A stretch of 64,000 nucleotides of DNA from Mesorhizobium sp. CAU 1732 (GCF_039888675.1 NZ_JBDQQR010000001.1:1240001-1304000), one strand, 5' to 3'. Counted from the stretch's first letter, positions 36,312 through 44,612 are shown. A program made the numbers and translations. Notes: generated by a model from the letters alone, not told the origin.

Positions 36312-36559
36312 GGCCGGCCCTCGTCACGTGCCGAAACTATCTCTTCGATCGTGATGCCTGTGCGTCGGCCTTGCCGCTTGTTGTCGAGGATCCAGTCGAT
36401 CGCGGCTCTCCGCTTTTCCTCCCGGTCGGTGGCAGTAATGGGAACTATCTTCGCGACGACGCGGCCATGCCGCGTAAGCTCGACGGTTTCACCGCGCTCC
36501 ACATCCGCGAGGAGTTCGGAAAAGTGCGACTTGGCGTCGGATGCAGACAGAGTTCTCAT
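36308..36559 (-). CDS. Phd/YefM-type antitoxin
   Basis: An 83-residue antitoxin beginning MRTLSASDAKSHFSELLADVERGE, the Phd/YefM DNA-binding signature, then ELTRHGRVVAKIVP. The C-terminal part (ITIEEIVSARDEGRP) is the toxin-binding tail. The ATG at 36559 has AGGA about ten bases upstream. It is the first gene of the module and should autorepress at the palindrome just upstream. Confidence 0.93.
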   Translation of the reverse strand: MRTLSASDAKSHFSELLADVERGETVELTRHGRVVAKIVPITATDREEKRRAAIDWILDNKRQGRRTGITIEEIVSARDEGRP

Positions 36560-36577
36560 TGTATGCTTCCTAGTTTC

Positions 36578-36590
36578 GGTCAATTTGACC
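36578..36590 (-). promoter_or_regulatory. Operator palindrome of the second VapC module
   Basis: GGTCAA–T–TTGACC, perfect six-base arms around one base, starts 19 bases upstream of the antitoxin ATG and overlaps the expected promoter. Short, tightly spaced palindromes are usual for Phd/YefM operators. Confidence 0.7.
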
Positions 36591-36616
36591 TAATTTAGGA
36601 TGCGGCCGGCCACCGG

Positions 36617-37069
36617 TCAAGAAGCGCCGTCGAACACCGTGGCCCTTTCCAGCGCCGCCAATCCTGCCAGCACCGCCTTTCGATCGGTCACGCTCATGGC
36701 GTCCAGCATGCGTGTCTCGAACGCCTTCGCCAGGGGCACGAGTTCGCGGTAGCTCGCCTCGCCGGCTTTGGTGAGCGTCAGATGTTCGACCCGGCGATCG
36801 GCCTCGCTCGCCTTGCGCGACAGCCATCGGCGTTCCTCCAGCGCGCTGACCGCGCGGCTGACCTTGGTCTTGTGCATTGCCGAGTGCTGGCCGACGGCGG
36901 TCGCGGTCATCGTGCCGTATTGCCCGAGGGTGGCAAGCAGCCGCCATTCGGGGCGTGTCAGGCCATGGCGCTCGCGATAGATTCGCGCGAAATCGCGGCT
37001 GACCGCATCTGCAAGGCGATTGAGGCGATAGGGCAGGAAGGATTCCAGGTCGAGCGCTTCGGGTTCCAT
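36617..37069 (-). CDS. MarR-family regulator of homogentisate genes
   Basis: A 150-residue winged-helix repressor. RLNRLADAVSRDFARIYRERHGLTRPEWRLLATL is the dimer and first-helix region; HKTKVSRAVSALEERRWLSRKASEADRR is the recognition helix and wing. It is divergent from hmgA with a 115-base gap containing a perfect palindrome. In related bacteria a MarR or IclR regulator beside hmgA responds to homogentisate; that ligand is an inference here. Confidence 0.9.
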   Translation of the reverse strand: MEPEALDLESFLPYRLNRLADAVSRDFARIYRERHGLTRPEWRLLATLGQYGTMTATAVGQHSAMHKTKVSRAVSALEERRWLSRKASEADRRVEHLTLTKAGEASYRELVPLAKAFETRMLDAMSVTDRKAVLAGLAALERATVFDGAS

Positions 37070-37100
37070 TCTGCCTAGCCTTGATGGTTACATTTTCGAT

Positions 37101-37116
37101 TGTTACGTTTGTAACA
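37101..37116. promoter_or_regulatory. Probable MarR operator in the hmgA promoter region
   Basis: TGTTAC–GTTT–GTAACA is a perfect inverted repeat in the divergent MarR/hmgA gap, about 70 bases before the hmgA start. A GGTTAC half-site lies 15 bases to its left. Size and symmetry fit a MarR dimer site controlling both genes. Confidence 0.7.
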
Positions 37117-37184
37117 AATAGAATGCCGATCCGAAAGGCATTGCCTCTGCTGCTGCATGAGGCACACTGCCGTTGGAGGATGTC

Positions 37185-38546
37185 ATGAACGAGATGAGCA
37201 AGCCGTCGAGCGGCCAGGATGCGCGTCGCGAAGCCGGCTTCACCTATATGCCCGGTTTCGGAAACGACTTCGAGACCGAGACGCTGCCGGGCGCGTTGCC
37301 GCAGGGCCGCAACTCCCCGCAGAGACCGGCCTACGGTCTCTATGCCGAACAACTGTCTGGCTCGCCCTTCACCGCCCCGCGCGGCACCAATGAGCGCTCC
37401 TGGCTCTACCGTATCCGGCCCAGCGTGAAGCATCACGGCAGGTTCAAGCGCTTCGACCTGCCGCACTGGAAGTCCGCGCCCAATGTCGGCGATCATGAAT
37501 TGCCGCTGGCGCAGTTGCGGTGGAATCCAACGCCGATGCCGACCCAGCCGACCGACTTCATTCATGGGATGCGCACGATGACGACCGCGGGCGACGTGCA
37601 GGGGCAGGCCGGCATGGCGGCCCACATCTATGTCGCCAATGCCGACATGGTGGATGACCATTTCTTCAACGCCGACGGTGAATTGCTGGTCGTGCCGCAG
37701 GTCGGCGGAGTCCGCTTCGTCACCGAGATGGGCGTGATCGATGTCCGGCCCGGCGAGATTTGCGTGCTGCCACGCGGCTTGACCTTCAAGGTCGAACTCA
37801 TCGACGGACCGGTGCGCGGCTATGTCTGCGAGAATTACGGGGCGAAGTTCACATTGCCCGATCGCGGGCCCATCGGGGCCAACTGCCTTGCAAACCCGCG
37901 CGACTTCAAGACGCCGACCGCATGGTTCGAGGAAAAGGAAACGCCCTGCCGCATCGTGGTGAAGTGGTGCGGGTCGTTTCATGTCACCGAGATCGGCCAT
38001 TCGCCGCTCGATGTCGTGGCATGGCACGGCAACTACGCGCCCTACAAATACGATCTCGCGACGTTTTCGCCCGTCGGCGCGATCCTGTTCGACCACCCGG
38101 ACCCGTCGATCTTCACGGTGCTGACCGCGCCGAGCGGCGAGGAGGGTACCGCGAACATCGACTTCGTGATCTTCCCGCCACGTTGGGCGGTGGCGGAGGA
38201 CACGTTTCGGCCGCCCTGGTATCACCGGAACATCATGAGCGAATTCATGGGCCTGATCCACGGGCAGTATGACGCCAAGGAAGAGGGTTTCGTGCCGGGC
38301 GGCATGAGCCTGCACAACATGATGCTGGCGCATGGACCCGACGCGAGCGGCTTCGAGAAGGCGTCGCGCGTGGATCTGAAGCCGGTGAAGCTCGAAAACA
38401 CGATGGCCTTCATGTTCGAAACCCGGTTCCCGCAAATGCTGACGCGTTTCGCGGCCGAGACGGATACGCTTCAGGACAACTACGTGGAGTGCTGGGAGGA
38501 TTTGAAGAAACGCTTCAACGGAACCCCGGAAGGCGATTGGAGCTAG
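37185..38546 (+). CDS. hmgA: Homogentisate 1,2-dioxygenase
   Basis: A 453-residue cupin-type dioxygenase. It opens [19 protein letters not shown] and contains [17 protein letters not shown], both diagnostic. The iron site uses [15 protein letters not shown] and the downstream His of IHGQYD. It opens the homogentisate ring to maleylacetoacetate in tyrosine and phenylalanine breakdown. TTGGAGGATG precedes the ATG at 37185. It is the first gene of an eight-gene run ending at 43342, and hppD, which makes its substrate, converges from 44562. Confidence 0.98.
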   Translation: MNEMSKPSSGQDARREAGFTYMPGFGNDFETETLPGALPQGRNSPQRPAYGLYAEQLSGSPFTAPRGTNERSWLYRIRPSVKHHGRFKRFDLPHWKSAPNVGDHELPLAQLRWNPTPMPTQPTDFIHGMRTMTTAGDVQGQAGMAAHIYVANADMVDDHFFNADGELLVVPQVGGVRFVTEMGVIDVRPGEICVLPRGLTFKVELIDGPVRGYVCENYGAKFTLPDRGPIGANCLANPRDFKTPTAWFEEKETPCRIVVKWCGSFHVTEIGHSPLDVVAWHGNYAPYKYDLATFSPVGAILFDHPDPSIFTVLTAPSGEEGTANIDFVIFPPRWAVAEDTFRPPWYHRNIMSEFMGLIHGQYDAKEEGFVPGGMSLHNMMLAHGPDASGFEKASRVDLKPVKLENTMAFMFETRFPQMLTRFAAETDTLQDNYVECWEDLKKRFNGTPEGDWS

Positions 38547-38616
38547 AGCATCGGATCCGATCCACGAATTATTTCGACGCTCGAAAAAAAAGAAAATCGC
38601 CGTCGACTGTCGGAAC

Positions 38617-38645
38617 TGCGGTCGCTCGTTCGTCCTGCGACCGCA
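38617..38645 (+). terminator. Hairpin between hmgA and DUF1428
   Basis: TGCGGTCG (38617–38624) pairs with CGACCGCA (38638–38645) across a 13-base loop, nine bases before the DUF1428 ribosome site. It may reduce read-through or expose the site only under some conditions. A separate 12-base palindrome ATCGGATCCGAT lies at 38550. Confidence 0.4.
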
Positions 38646-38667
38646 AACCCGAAAAAAGGAGTCTGTC

Positions 38668-39015
38668 ATGACCTACGTGGATGGTTTCGTAATGCCGGTG
38701 CCGACCGCCGAGTTCGAGGTGTATCGCAAGAGTGCCGAACTGGGCAGGACCGTGTGGATGGAGCACGGCGCGCTGTCTTATGTCGAGGCGAAGGCCGACG
38801 ATGTGCCCGACGGAAAGGTCACGTCGTTTCCCATGGCCGTGAAGAAGGAGGAGGGCGAGACGATCGTTTTCTCCTATGCTACCTACAAGTCGCGCGAGCA
38901 CCGCGACGAGGTGATGAAAAAAGTCATGGCCGATCCGCGCATGAAGCCTGAAAACATGCCACCCTACATGAAGCGATTGATTTATGGTGGCTTCCAGGTG
39001 TTCGTGGAGGCTTGA
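38668..39015 (+). CDS. DUF1428 family protein
   Basis: A 115-residue alpha/beta barrel-like protein opening MTYVDGFVMPVPTAEFEVY and ending LIYGGFQVFVEA, with EHGALSYVEAKADD in between. This is the DUF1428 pattern (dimeric ferredoxin-like fold). No enzymatic role is known to me. GGAG precedes the ATG. Its position inside the homogentisate operon, between hmgA and the fumarylacetoacetate hydrolase gene, suggests an accessory role, but this is inference. Confidence 0.9.
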   Translation: MTYVDGFVMPVPTAEFEVYRKSAELGRTVWMEHGALSYVEAKADDVPDGKVTSFPMAVKKEEGETIVFSYATYKSREHRDEVMKKVMADPRMKPENMPPYMKRLIYGGFQVFVEA

Positions 39016-39025
39016 GGGAGGACGC

Positions 39026-40042
39026 ATGAAACTTGCCACTTTGAAGAACGGCACCCGCGACGGAAAACTCGTCGTGGTGTCGCGGGACCTGACGCGCTGT
39101 ACCGACGCGTCCTTCCTTGTGCCGTCGCTTCAGAGGGCGCTCGACGACTGGCGGCGGCTCTCGTCGCATCTCGAAGCCCTGTCTGAAAGCCTCGACCACG
39201 GCGCGGTGCCGTTCGAGCGCTTTCACGAGCATGATGCGATGTCGCCGCTGCCGCGCGCCTACCAGTGGGCCGACGGCTCGGCCTACGTCAATCACGTTGA
39301 GCTGGTGCGCAAGGCGCGCGGTGCCGAACTGCCGGAGAGTTTCTGGACTGACCCGTTGATGTATCAGGGCGGTTCCGATTCCTTCCTTGCGCCCCGCGAT
39401 CCTATCGTCATGGGCGACGATGCCTGGGGCATCGACATGGAAGGGGAGGTCGCTGTCATCGTCGATGACGTGCCGATGGGCGCGACCGCGGACGAGGCGC
39501 GCGACGCCATCCGTCTCGTCATGCTGGTCAACGACGTCTCTTTGCGCCGTCTTATTCCGGACGAACTCGCCAAGGGCTTCGGCTTCTTTCACGGCAAGCC
39601 CTCCTCGGCGTTCTCGCCGGTCGCGGTCACGCCCGATGAGTTGGGTGAGGCATGGGACGGCGGCAGGCTGCACCTGCCTCTTTGTGTCGATCTAAACGGC
39701 ACGCCGTTCGGCCGCGCCAATGCCGGCATCGACATGACCTTCGACTTTCCCACGTTGATCGCCCACGCGGCGAAAACGCGCCCGCTCGTTGCCGGCACGA
39801 TCGTCGGGTCCGGCACCGTCTCCAACAAGCTCGACGGCGGACCCGGCAAGACCATTGCCGAAGGCGGCGTTGGCTACTCCTGTCTTGCCGAACTGCGCAT
39901 TGTCGAGACGCTCGCCAACGGCAAGGCTACGAGCGACTTCATGCGGTTCGGCGACACCGTTCGCATCGAGATGAAGGACCAGGCCGGTCATTCGATCTTC
40001 GGCGCGATCGAGCAGACGGTCGAACGGCACGGAGACGCCTGA
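39026..40042 (+). CDS. fahA: Fumarylacetoacetate hydrolase family protein
   Basis: A 338-residue FAH-fold hydrolase beginning MKLATLKNGTRDGKLVVVSRDL. The metal-ligand region is in DMEGEVAVIVDDVPMGATADEA (Glu and Asp ligands), then KGFGFFHGKPSSAFSPVA and GTVSNKLDGGPGKTIAEGG. It cleaves fumarylacetoacetate to fumarate and acetoacetate, the last step of the homogentisate route. GAGGGAGGACG precedes the ATG. Three bases separate it from the MBL gene. The isomerase step (MaiA) has no obvious gene in the operon. Confidence 0.93.
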   Translation: MKLATLKNGTRDGKLVVVSRDLTRCTDASFLVPSLQRALDDWRRLSSHLEALSESLDHGAVPFERFHEHDAMSPLPRAYQWADGSAYVNHVELVRKARGAELPESFWTDPLMYQGGSDSFLAPRDPIVMGDDAWGIDMEGEVAVIVDDVPMGATADEARDAIRLVMLVNDVSLRRLIPDELAKGFGFFHGKPSSAFSPVAVTPDELGEAWDGGRLHLPLCVDLNGTPFGRANAGIDMTFDFPTLIAHAAKTRPLVAGTIVGSGTVSNKLDGGPGKTIAEGGVGYSCLAELRIVETLANGKATSDFMRFGDTVRIEMKDQAGHSIFGAIEQTVERHGDA

Positions 40043-40045
40043 ACG

Positions 40046-40996
40046 ATGACCAAGCAGTTCGCATCCGCCGGCGACTTGGCCGAAAAGAAAATCTCGTTCA
40101 CCGAGATCGGCCGTGATTTGTGGGCCTTTACGGCCGAAGGAGACCCGAATACCGGCGTCATCATCGGCGACGACAGCGTGATGATCGTCGATGCGCAGGC
40201 GACGCCGAGGCTTGCCAACAAGGTCATCGAGAAGATCAGGACCGTTACCGACAAGCCGATCAAATATGTGGGCCTGACGCATTATCACGCCGTGCGCGTG
40301 CTCGGCGCATCTGCCTACGGTGCGTCCGAAATCATCATGTCGGATGCGGCCCGCTCGATGGTCGTGGAACGCGGCCAGGAAGACTGGGATTCCGAGTTCG
40401 GGCGGTTTCCGCGCCTCTTCCAGGGGCACGAATCCATTCCCGGCCTGACCTGGCCGACCGTGACGTTCTCGGAAAGCGCGACGTTCTATCTCGGCAAGCG
40501 GCGCGTCGACCTGATGTTCGTCGGCAGGGCGCACACGGCCGGCGACATCGTCGCCTTCGTGCCGGATGCCAACGTCATGTTCACCGGCGACATCGTGGAA
40601 TACCACTCCGCGTGCTATTGCGGCGACGGGCACTTTTCCGACTGGCCGGACACGCTGGAGACGATCCGGGACTTCGATCTCGACGCGATCGCGCCTGGCC
40701 GTGGCGACGCGCTGGTCGGTTCCGCAAGGGTCAACGAGGCGCTCGACAACACGGCCGATTTCGTCACCTCGACCTACCGACCGATCGCGCGGGTAGCGCA
40801 GGGGGGCGGTTCGCTCAAGCAGGCATGGGATGCCTGTCGCGCCGTCTGTGATCCGAAGTTCGCTTCCTACGCGATCTACGAGCACTGCCTGCCGTTCAAC
40901 GTCGCGCGTGCCTATGACGAAGCACTCGGCATCGACACGCCGCGCATCTGGACGGCCGAACGCGACAGGCAGATGTGGGACGCGCTTCAGGGGTAA
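40046..40996 (+). CDS. MBL-fold hydrolase-like protein with altered metal motif
   Basis: A 316-residue metallo-beta-lactamase-fold protein. The strand and loop order is right (GVIIGDDSVMIVDAQ, then LTHYHAVRVLGA, AHTAGD and FTGDIVEYH). The usual THxHxDH becomes THYHAVR: His79 and His81 stay but Asp83 is Val and His84 is Arg. Later ligands (AHTAGD, TGD) remain. It may use one metal or act without metal chemistry. Position between the FAH and DinB genes ties it to aromatic breakdown. Substrate unknown. Confidence 0.8.
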   Translation: MTKQFASAGDLAEKKISFTEIGRDLWAFTAEGDPNTGVIIGDDSVMIVDAQATPRLANKVIEKIRTVTDKPIKYVGLTHYHAVRVLGASAYGASEIIMSDAARSMVVERGQEDWDSEFGRFPRLFQGHESIPGLTWPTVTFSESATFYLGKRRVDLMFVGRAHTAGDIVAFVPDANVMFTGDIVEYHSACYCGDGHFSDWPDTLETIRDFDLDAIAPGRGDALVGSARVNEALDNTADFVTSTYRPIARVAQGGGSLKQAWDACRAVCDPKFASYAIYEHCLPFNVARAYDEALGIDTPRIWTAERDRQMWDALQG

Positions 40997-41013
40997 ATCG
41001 GGGAGGGACGCGG

Positions 41014-41547
41014 ATGGGAGGTCTCGCGGCGCATTTTTCAGCCATGGCGCGCAACAATCGCTGGTCGAACCATGTGCTTCTGCGGGCATGCATGTCGCTG
41101 CGACACGAGGAATTCACGGCGACACGCACATCGTTCTTTCCGTCGATCGCCGAGACGCTGAACCACAGCCTCATGGTGGATCGCTATTATCTCGACGCGA
41201 TGCGGGGAGGAGGCTTGGGGCAGGCGATCTTTCGTGATTTCACGCCGTTCGAGGCCGCGTCGTCACTGGCCGACGCCCAGCGCGAGCAGGACGAGGCGCT
41301 GATCGTTTTTTGCGCTGGATTGACGGACGACGACGTGGTGCGATCGGTGCCCACGGATCGCGGCGAGGATGGCGAGGTGCCGGAGAGCATCGACAATCTG
41401 CTCGCCCACCTCTTCCAGCATCAGATTCACCATCGCGGGCAGGTGCATGCGATGCTCGCAGGGACGAGCGTCGCGCCGCCGCAACTCGACGAGTTCTTTC
41501 TGAATTTCGATCGCGATCCTGAAGTCGAGCGCATGGGCCTTATGTGA
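41014..41547 (+). CDS. DinB-family metal-binding protein
   Basis: A 177-residue four-helix-bundle protein. The metal triad is His51 (ETLNHSL) plus His136 and His140 in HQIHHRGQ. DinB-superfamily members include thiol transferases and the mycothiol-dependent maleylpyruvate isomerase. Since the operon lacks a MaiA-like isomerase, this protein is a candidate for an isomerase or thiol-transfer role; that is inference only. GGGAGGG precedes the ATG. It overlaps the monooxygenase gene by one base. Confidence 0.85.
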   Translation: MGGLAAHFSAMARNNRWSNHVLLRACMSLRHEEFTATRTSFFPSIAETLNHSLMVDRYYLDAMRGGGLGQAIFRDFTPFEAASSLADAQREQDEALIVFCAGLTDDDVVRSVPTDRGEDGEVPESIDNLLAHLFQHQIHHRGQVHAMLAGTSVAPPQLDEFFLNFDRDPEVERMGLM

Positions 41548-43151
41548 TGCCCCGCTACGCCTATCAGCCCTTTCCCTATGTGACTCCGCCGGAACTGTTG
41601 GGCGGACGTGCTGAGCGCCCACCGGTCATCATCGTGGGTGCAGGGCCTGTCGGCCTTGCCGCAGCGATCGACTGCGCGCTTCACGGCATTCGCTGCGTGG
41701 TGCTCGACGACAACGACGTCGTCTCGCTGGGGAGCCGGGCGATCTGCTGGTCGAAACGCACGCTAGAGATCATGGATCGCCTGGGCGTCGGCGAGCGCAT
41801 GGTCGAGAAGGGCGTCACCTGGAAAGTGGGGCGGCTGTTCCATCGCGACCGCGAGGTGTGGAACTTCGATCTTCTGCCGGAGGCGGGCCACAAGATGCCG
41901 GCCTTCATCAACCTCCAGCAATATTACGTCGAGCAGTATCTGGTGGAGCGCGCGATGGCGTTTCCGGACCTGATCGATTTGCGCTGGAAGAACAAGGTGG
42001 TGGGTCTTGCCCAGACCGCCGACGATGCGACTGTCAGCGTGGAGACGCCGGACGGCCGCTACGATCTTGCCGGCGACTGGGTGATTGCCTGCGATGGCGC
42101 GCGCTCGGGCGTACGCGCGATGATGGGGCTCGATTTCGAGGGCCGCGTCTTCGAGGAGCGCTTCCTCATCGCCGACATCGAGATGAAGGCGGACCTGCCG
42201 CCGGAGCGCTGGTTCTGGTTCGAGCCTCCGTTTCATCAGGGGCAATCGGCGCTGCTGCACAAGCAGCCCGACGACATCTACCGCATCGATCTCCAGCTTG
42301 GCTGGGATGCCGATCCGGAGGTGGAGAAGAGGCCGGAAAACGTCATCCCGCGTATCGAAAAGGTCATCGGCCACGGCGATTTCGAGCTCGACTGGGTGTC
42401 TGTCTACACGTTCCAGTGTCGGCGGCTCGCCCGTTTCGTCCATGATCGCGTGATCTTCGCGGGCGACAGCGCCCACATCGTTTCGCCCTTCGGTGCTCGC
42501 GGCGGCAATGGCGGCATCCAGGACGTCGACAATCTGGTCTGGAAGCTCGCGCTCGTGGTGACGGGCGAGGCGCCCCGGCGGCTGATCGATAGCTACGACG
42601 AGGAGCGTGTTCACGGGGCGGACGAGAACATCCTGCATTCGTCGCGGGCGACGTCCTTCATGACGCCAAAGACGCAGATGGAGCGCATCTTTCGGGACAG
42701 TGTGCTGGAGCTTGCCGGCGAACATGAATTCGCGCGGAGGCTGGTGAATTCGGGGCGGTTGTCGCGGCCGTGTTCGCTTGCGGGATTTCCGCTACAGACG
42801 GCCTGCTCGTCCGATGGCGGCGTCCAGCCGGGCGACGCTGCGCTGGATGCGCCGGTGGAGGGCGGCTGGCTGCTCGATCATCTCGGCGTCGGATTTGCCG
42901 TGTTGGCTGTGGAGGCCGAACTTCCGGCGGATGTGTCCGACGGCCTGAAACGCGTCGTCGTCGCGCGCGCGCCTCCATTCGCGCACGAAGGCGTCACGCT
43001 GACGGACAGCGAGGGACTGGTCGCCGCTCGATACGGCGCTGGACTGGTCTATCTCCTGCGGCCGGACCAGCACGTTGCTGCCCGCTTCAAGAACCCGACG
43101 CGTGCCGACATCGAGGCCGCATGGCTGCGCGCCAGGGGAGGTTCGCAATGA
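41547..43151 (+). CDS. FAD-dependent aromatic monooxygenase (PheA/MhpA type)
   Basis: A 534-residue flavoprotein monooxygenase. The FAD GxGxxG motif is in VIIVGAGPVGLAAAID (about residues 27–42), the DG motif in CDGARSGVR, and the GD motif in IFAGDSAHIVSPFGARGGNGGIQD. The thioredoxin-like C-terminal domain is also present. It should hydroxylate a phenolic substrate using NAD(P)H. Start is ATG 41547 overlapping the DinB stop; GTG 41544 is the alternative. The stop overlaps the DUF2783 start, a pairing I recall from other genomes. Confidence 0.88.
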   Translation: MPRYAYQPFPYVTPPELLGGRAERPPVIIVGAGPVGLAAAIDCALHGIRCVVLDDNDVVSLGSRAICWSKRTLEIMDRLGVGERMVEKGVTWKVGRLFHRDREVWNFDLLPEAGHKMPAFINLQQYYVEQYLVERAMAFPDLIDLRWKNKVVGLAQTADDATVSVETPDGRYDLAGDWVIACDGARSGVRAMMGLDFEGRVFEERFLIADIEMKADLPPERWFWFEPPFHQGQSALLHKQPDDIYRIDLQLGWDADPEVEKRPENVIPRIEKVIGHGDFELDWVSVYTFQCRRLARFVHDRVIFAGDSAHIVSPFGARGGNGGIQDVDNLVWKLALVVTGEAPRRLIDSYDEERVHGADENILHSSRATSFMTPKTQMERIFRDSVLELAGEHEFARRLVNSGRLSRPCSLAGFPLQTACSSDGGVQPGDAALDAPVEGGWLLDHLGVGFAVLAVEAELPADVSDGLKRVVVARAPPFAHEGVTLTDSEGLVAARYGAGLVYLLRPDQHVAARFKNPTRADIEAAWLRARGGSQ

Positions 43152-43342
43152 GCGATGACAGGACCATCGGCCGCGATCGGTTGGGTGCGCACGGGGACGA
43201 CGTCTACGCTGCGCTGATGGCTGCGCATGAGGGGCTTACGTTTGAGGACAGCGCGCGGCTGAATGCACGGCTGGTATTGCTGTTGGCGAATGAGGTCGGC
43301 GATCCGGCGAGAATCAAGGCGCTGTTGGCCGCGGCGCGCTGA
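43148..43342 (+). CDS. DUF2783 small protein
   Basis: A 64-residue helical protein (MSDDRTIGRDRLGAHGDDVY, then LNARLVLLLANEVGDPARI) matching DUF2783. Its ATG overlaps the monooxygenase stop (ATGA), so they are translationally coupled and probably partners. DUF2783 genes tend to sit next to FAD monooxygenases; it may be a small subunit or stability factor. No function is known to me. It ends the operon, followed by a palindromic repeat. Confidence 0.85.
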   Translation: MSDDRTIGRDRLGAHGDDVYAALMAAHEGLTFEDSARLNARLVLLLANEVGDPARIKALLAAAR

Positions 43343-43384
43343 ACGCCGGAAAAGGGGTCGTCGAGGCCTTTCGGCCGCGGCGGC

Positions 43385-43437
43385 GCTGCCCCTCATCCGC
43401 CCTTCGGGCACCTTCTCCCCGTGAACGGGGAGAAGGG
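43385..43437. repeat. 52-bp rhizobial palindromic repeat, copy 2
   Basis: Same order of hairpins as at 23655, with one A-to-G change in the loop. CCTTCTCCCCGT pairs with ACGGGGAGAAGG around two bases. It fills the gap between the convergent DUF2783 and hppD genes and may serve as a bidirectional terminator. Confidence 0.85.
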
Positions 43438-43449
43438 ATAAGCAGTGCG

Positions 43450-44562
43450 CTATTCCGCCGCCTCCGCGCCAATGACACCCCGCCGGATCTGGTCCTCCTC
43501 GATGCTCTCGAATAGCGCGCGAAAATTGCCCTCGCCGAAGCCCTCGTCGCCCTTGCGCTGGATGAACTCGAAGAAGATCGGGCCGATGACGGTCCTGGAG
43601 AAGATCTGGAGCAGAATCTTGGTCATACCGCCATTCACGACACCTTCGCCGTCGATGAGGATGCCGTGCTGCTTCATGCGATCCAGCGGCTCGTCGTGGC
43701 CGTTCACGCGGCTCTGCGACATCTCGTAATACGTTTCAGGCGGACCCGGCATGAATTTGAGGCCGTTGGCCGCGAGCCGGTCGGTCGCATCGTAAATGCC
43801 GTCCGTGCCGACCGCGATGTGCTGGATACCCTCGCCATTGTACTTCTTCAGATACTCCGCGATCTGGCTCGTATCGTCCTTGGATTCGTTGAGCGGAATG
43901 CGGATTTTGCCGCAGGGCGAGGTGATCGCCCGGCTAACGAGGCCGGTGATGCGGCCGTCGATGTCGAAGAAGTGGATCTGCGTGAAGCCGAAAAGCTTGC
44001 GATAGAAATCCCACCACGTGTCCATGTTGCCGCGGAACACATTGTGGGTGAGATGGTCGAGATAATAGAAGCCCACGCCCTCGGGTTTCGGATCGCGCGC
44101 GCCCACCCAATCGAATTCGGCGTCGTAGGCGGAACCCTTTTCGCCATAGGTCTCGATGAAATAGAGGAGCGACCCGCCGATGCCGACGATCGCCGGCACG
44201 TCGAGCGCCTTGTCGTCGCCGACATAGGGCGTCGCGCCCTTGGCTACGGCATGATTGAAGGCGTGCTGTGCATCGACCACGCGCCAGGCCATCGAGGGCG
44301 CGCACGGGCCGTGTTCGCCGACGAAGCGCATGGCGTGCGAGCCTGGCTCTGCATTGATGATGTAGTTGATGTCGCCCTGCCGCCAGACCGAGATCGCCTT
44401 CGTCCTGTGCCGAGCGACCCTGGCATAGCCCATGCGGCTGAAAAGCGCTTCGAGCTTGGCCGGGTCTTCATGGGCGAATTCGACGAATTCGAAGCCGTCG
44501 GTTCCGGCCGGGTTTTCGGCGGTTATTGTCGCGGGCGGCGCGTCGTGCGGAAAGGGACCCAT
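43450..44562 (-). CDS. hppD: 4-hydroxyphenylpyruvate dioxygenase
   Basis: A 370-residue two-domain VOC-fold iron enzyme. The iron His ligands are in LDHLTHNVFRG and IQHIAVGTDGIYD; the Glu ligand is in FFEFIQRKGDEGFGEGNF. It turns 4-hydroxyphenylpyruvate into homogentisate, the substrate of HmgA. Start is ATG 44562 (MGPFPHDAPP) with AGAGGAAC upstream; a longer frame to 44661 adds 33 residues unlike the family. It is divergent from an Lrp gene and convergent with the hmg operon. Confidence 0.97.
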   Translation of the reverse strand: MGPFPHDAPPATITAENPAGTDGFEFVEFAHEDPAKLEALFSRMGYARVARHRTKAISVWRQGDINYIINAEPGSHAMRFVGEHGPCAPSMAWRVVDAQHAFNHAVAKGATPYVGDDKALDVPAIVGIGGSLLYFIETYGEKGSAYDAEFDWVGARDPKPEGVGFYYLDHLTHNVFRGNMDTWWDFYRKLFGFTQIHFFDIDGRITGLVSRAITSPCGKIRIPLNESKDDTSQIAEYLKKYNGEGIQHIAVGTDGIYDATDRLAANGLKFMPGPPETYYEMSQSRVNGHDEPLDRMKQHGILIDGEGVVNGGMTKILLQIFSRTVIGPIFFEFIQRKGDEGFGEGNFRALFESIEEDQIRRGVIGAEAAE

Positions 44563-44612
44563 GGCATGTTCCTCTGGCAAATGTTCCTTGCCATCAGAAT
44601 AGCGCGCAAGCG

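Noticed and set aside
38550..38561. Palindrome ATCGGATCCGAT after hmgA
   Set aside because: Too short and without context to call; noted only with the nearby hairpin.
36570..38669. Minus-strand frame of about 700 codons across hmgA and the MarR gene
   Set aside because: Antisense to hmgA and out of frame with MarR; no family similarity.
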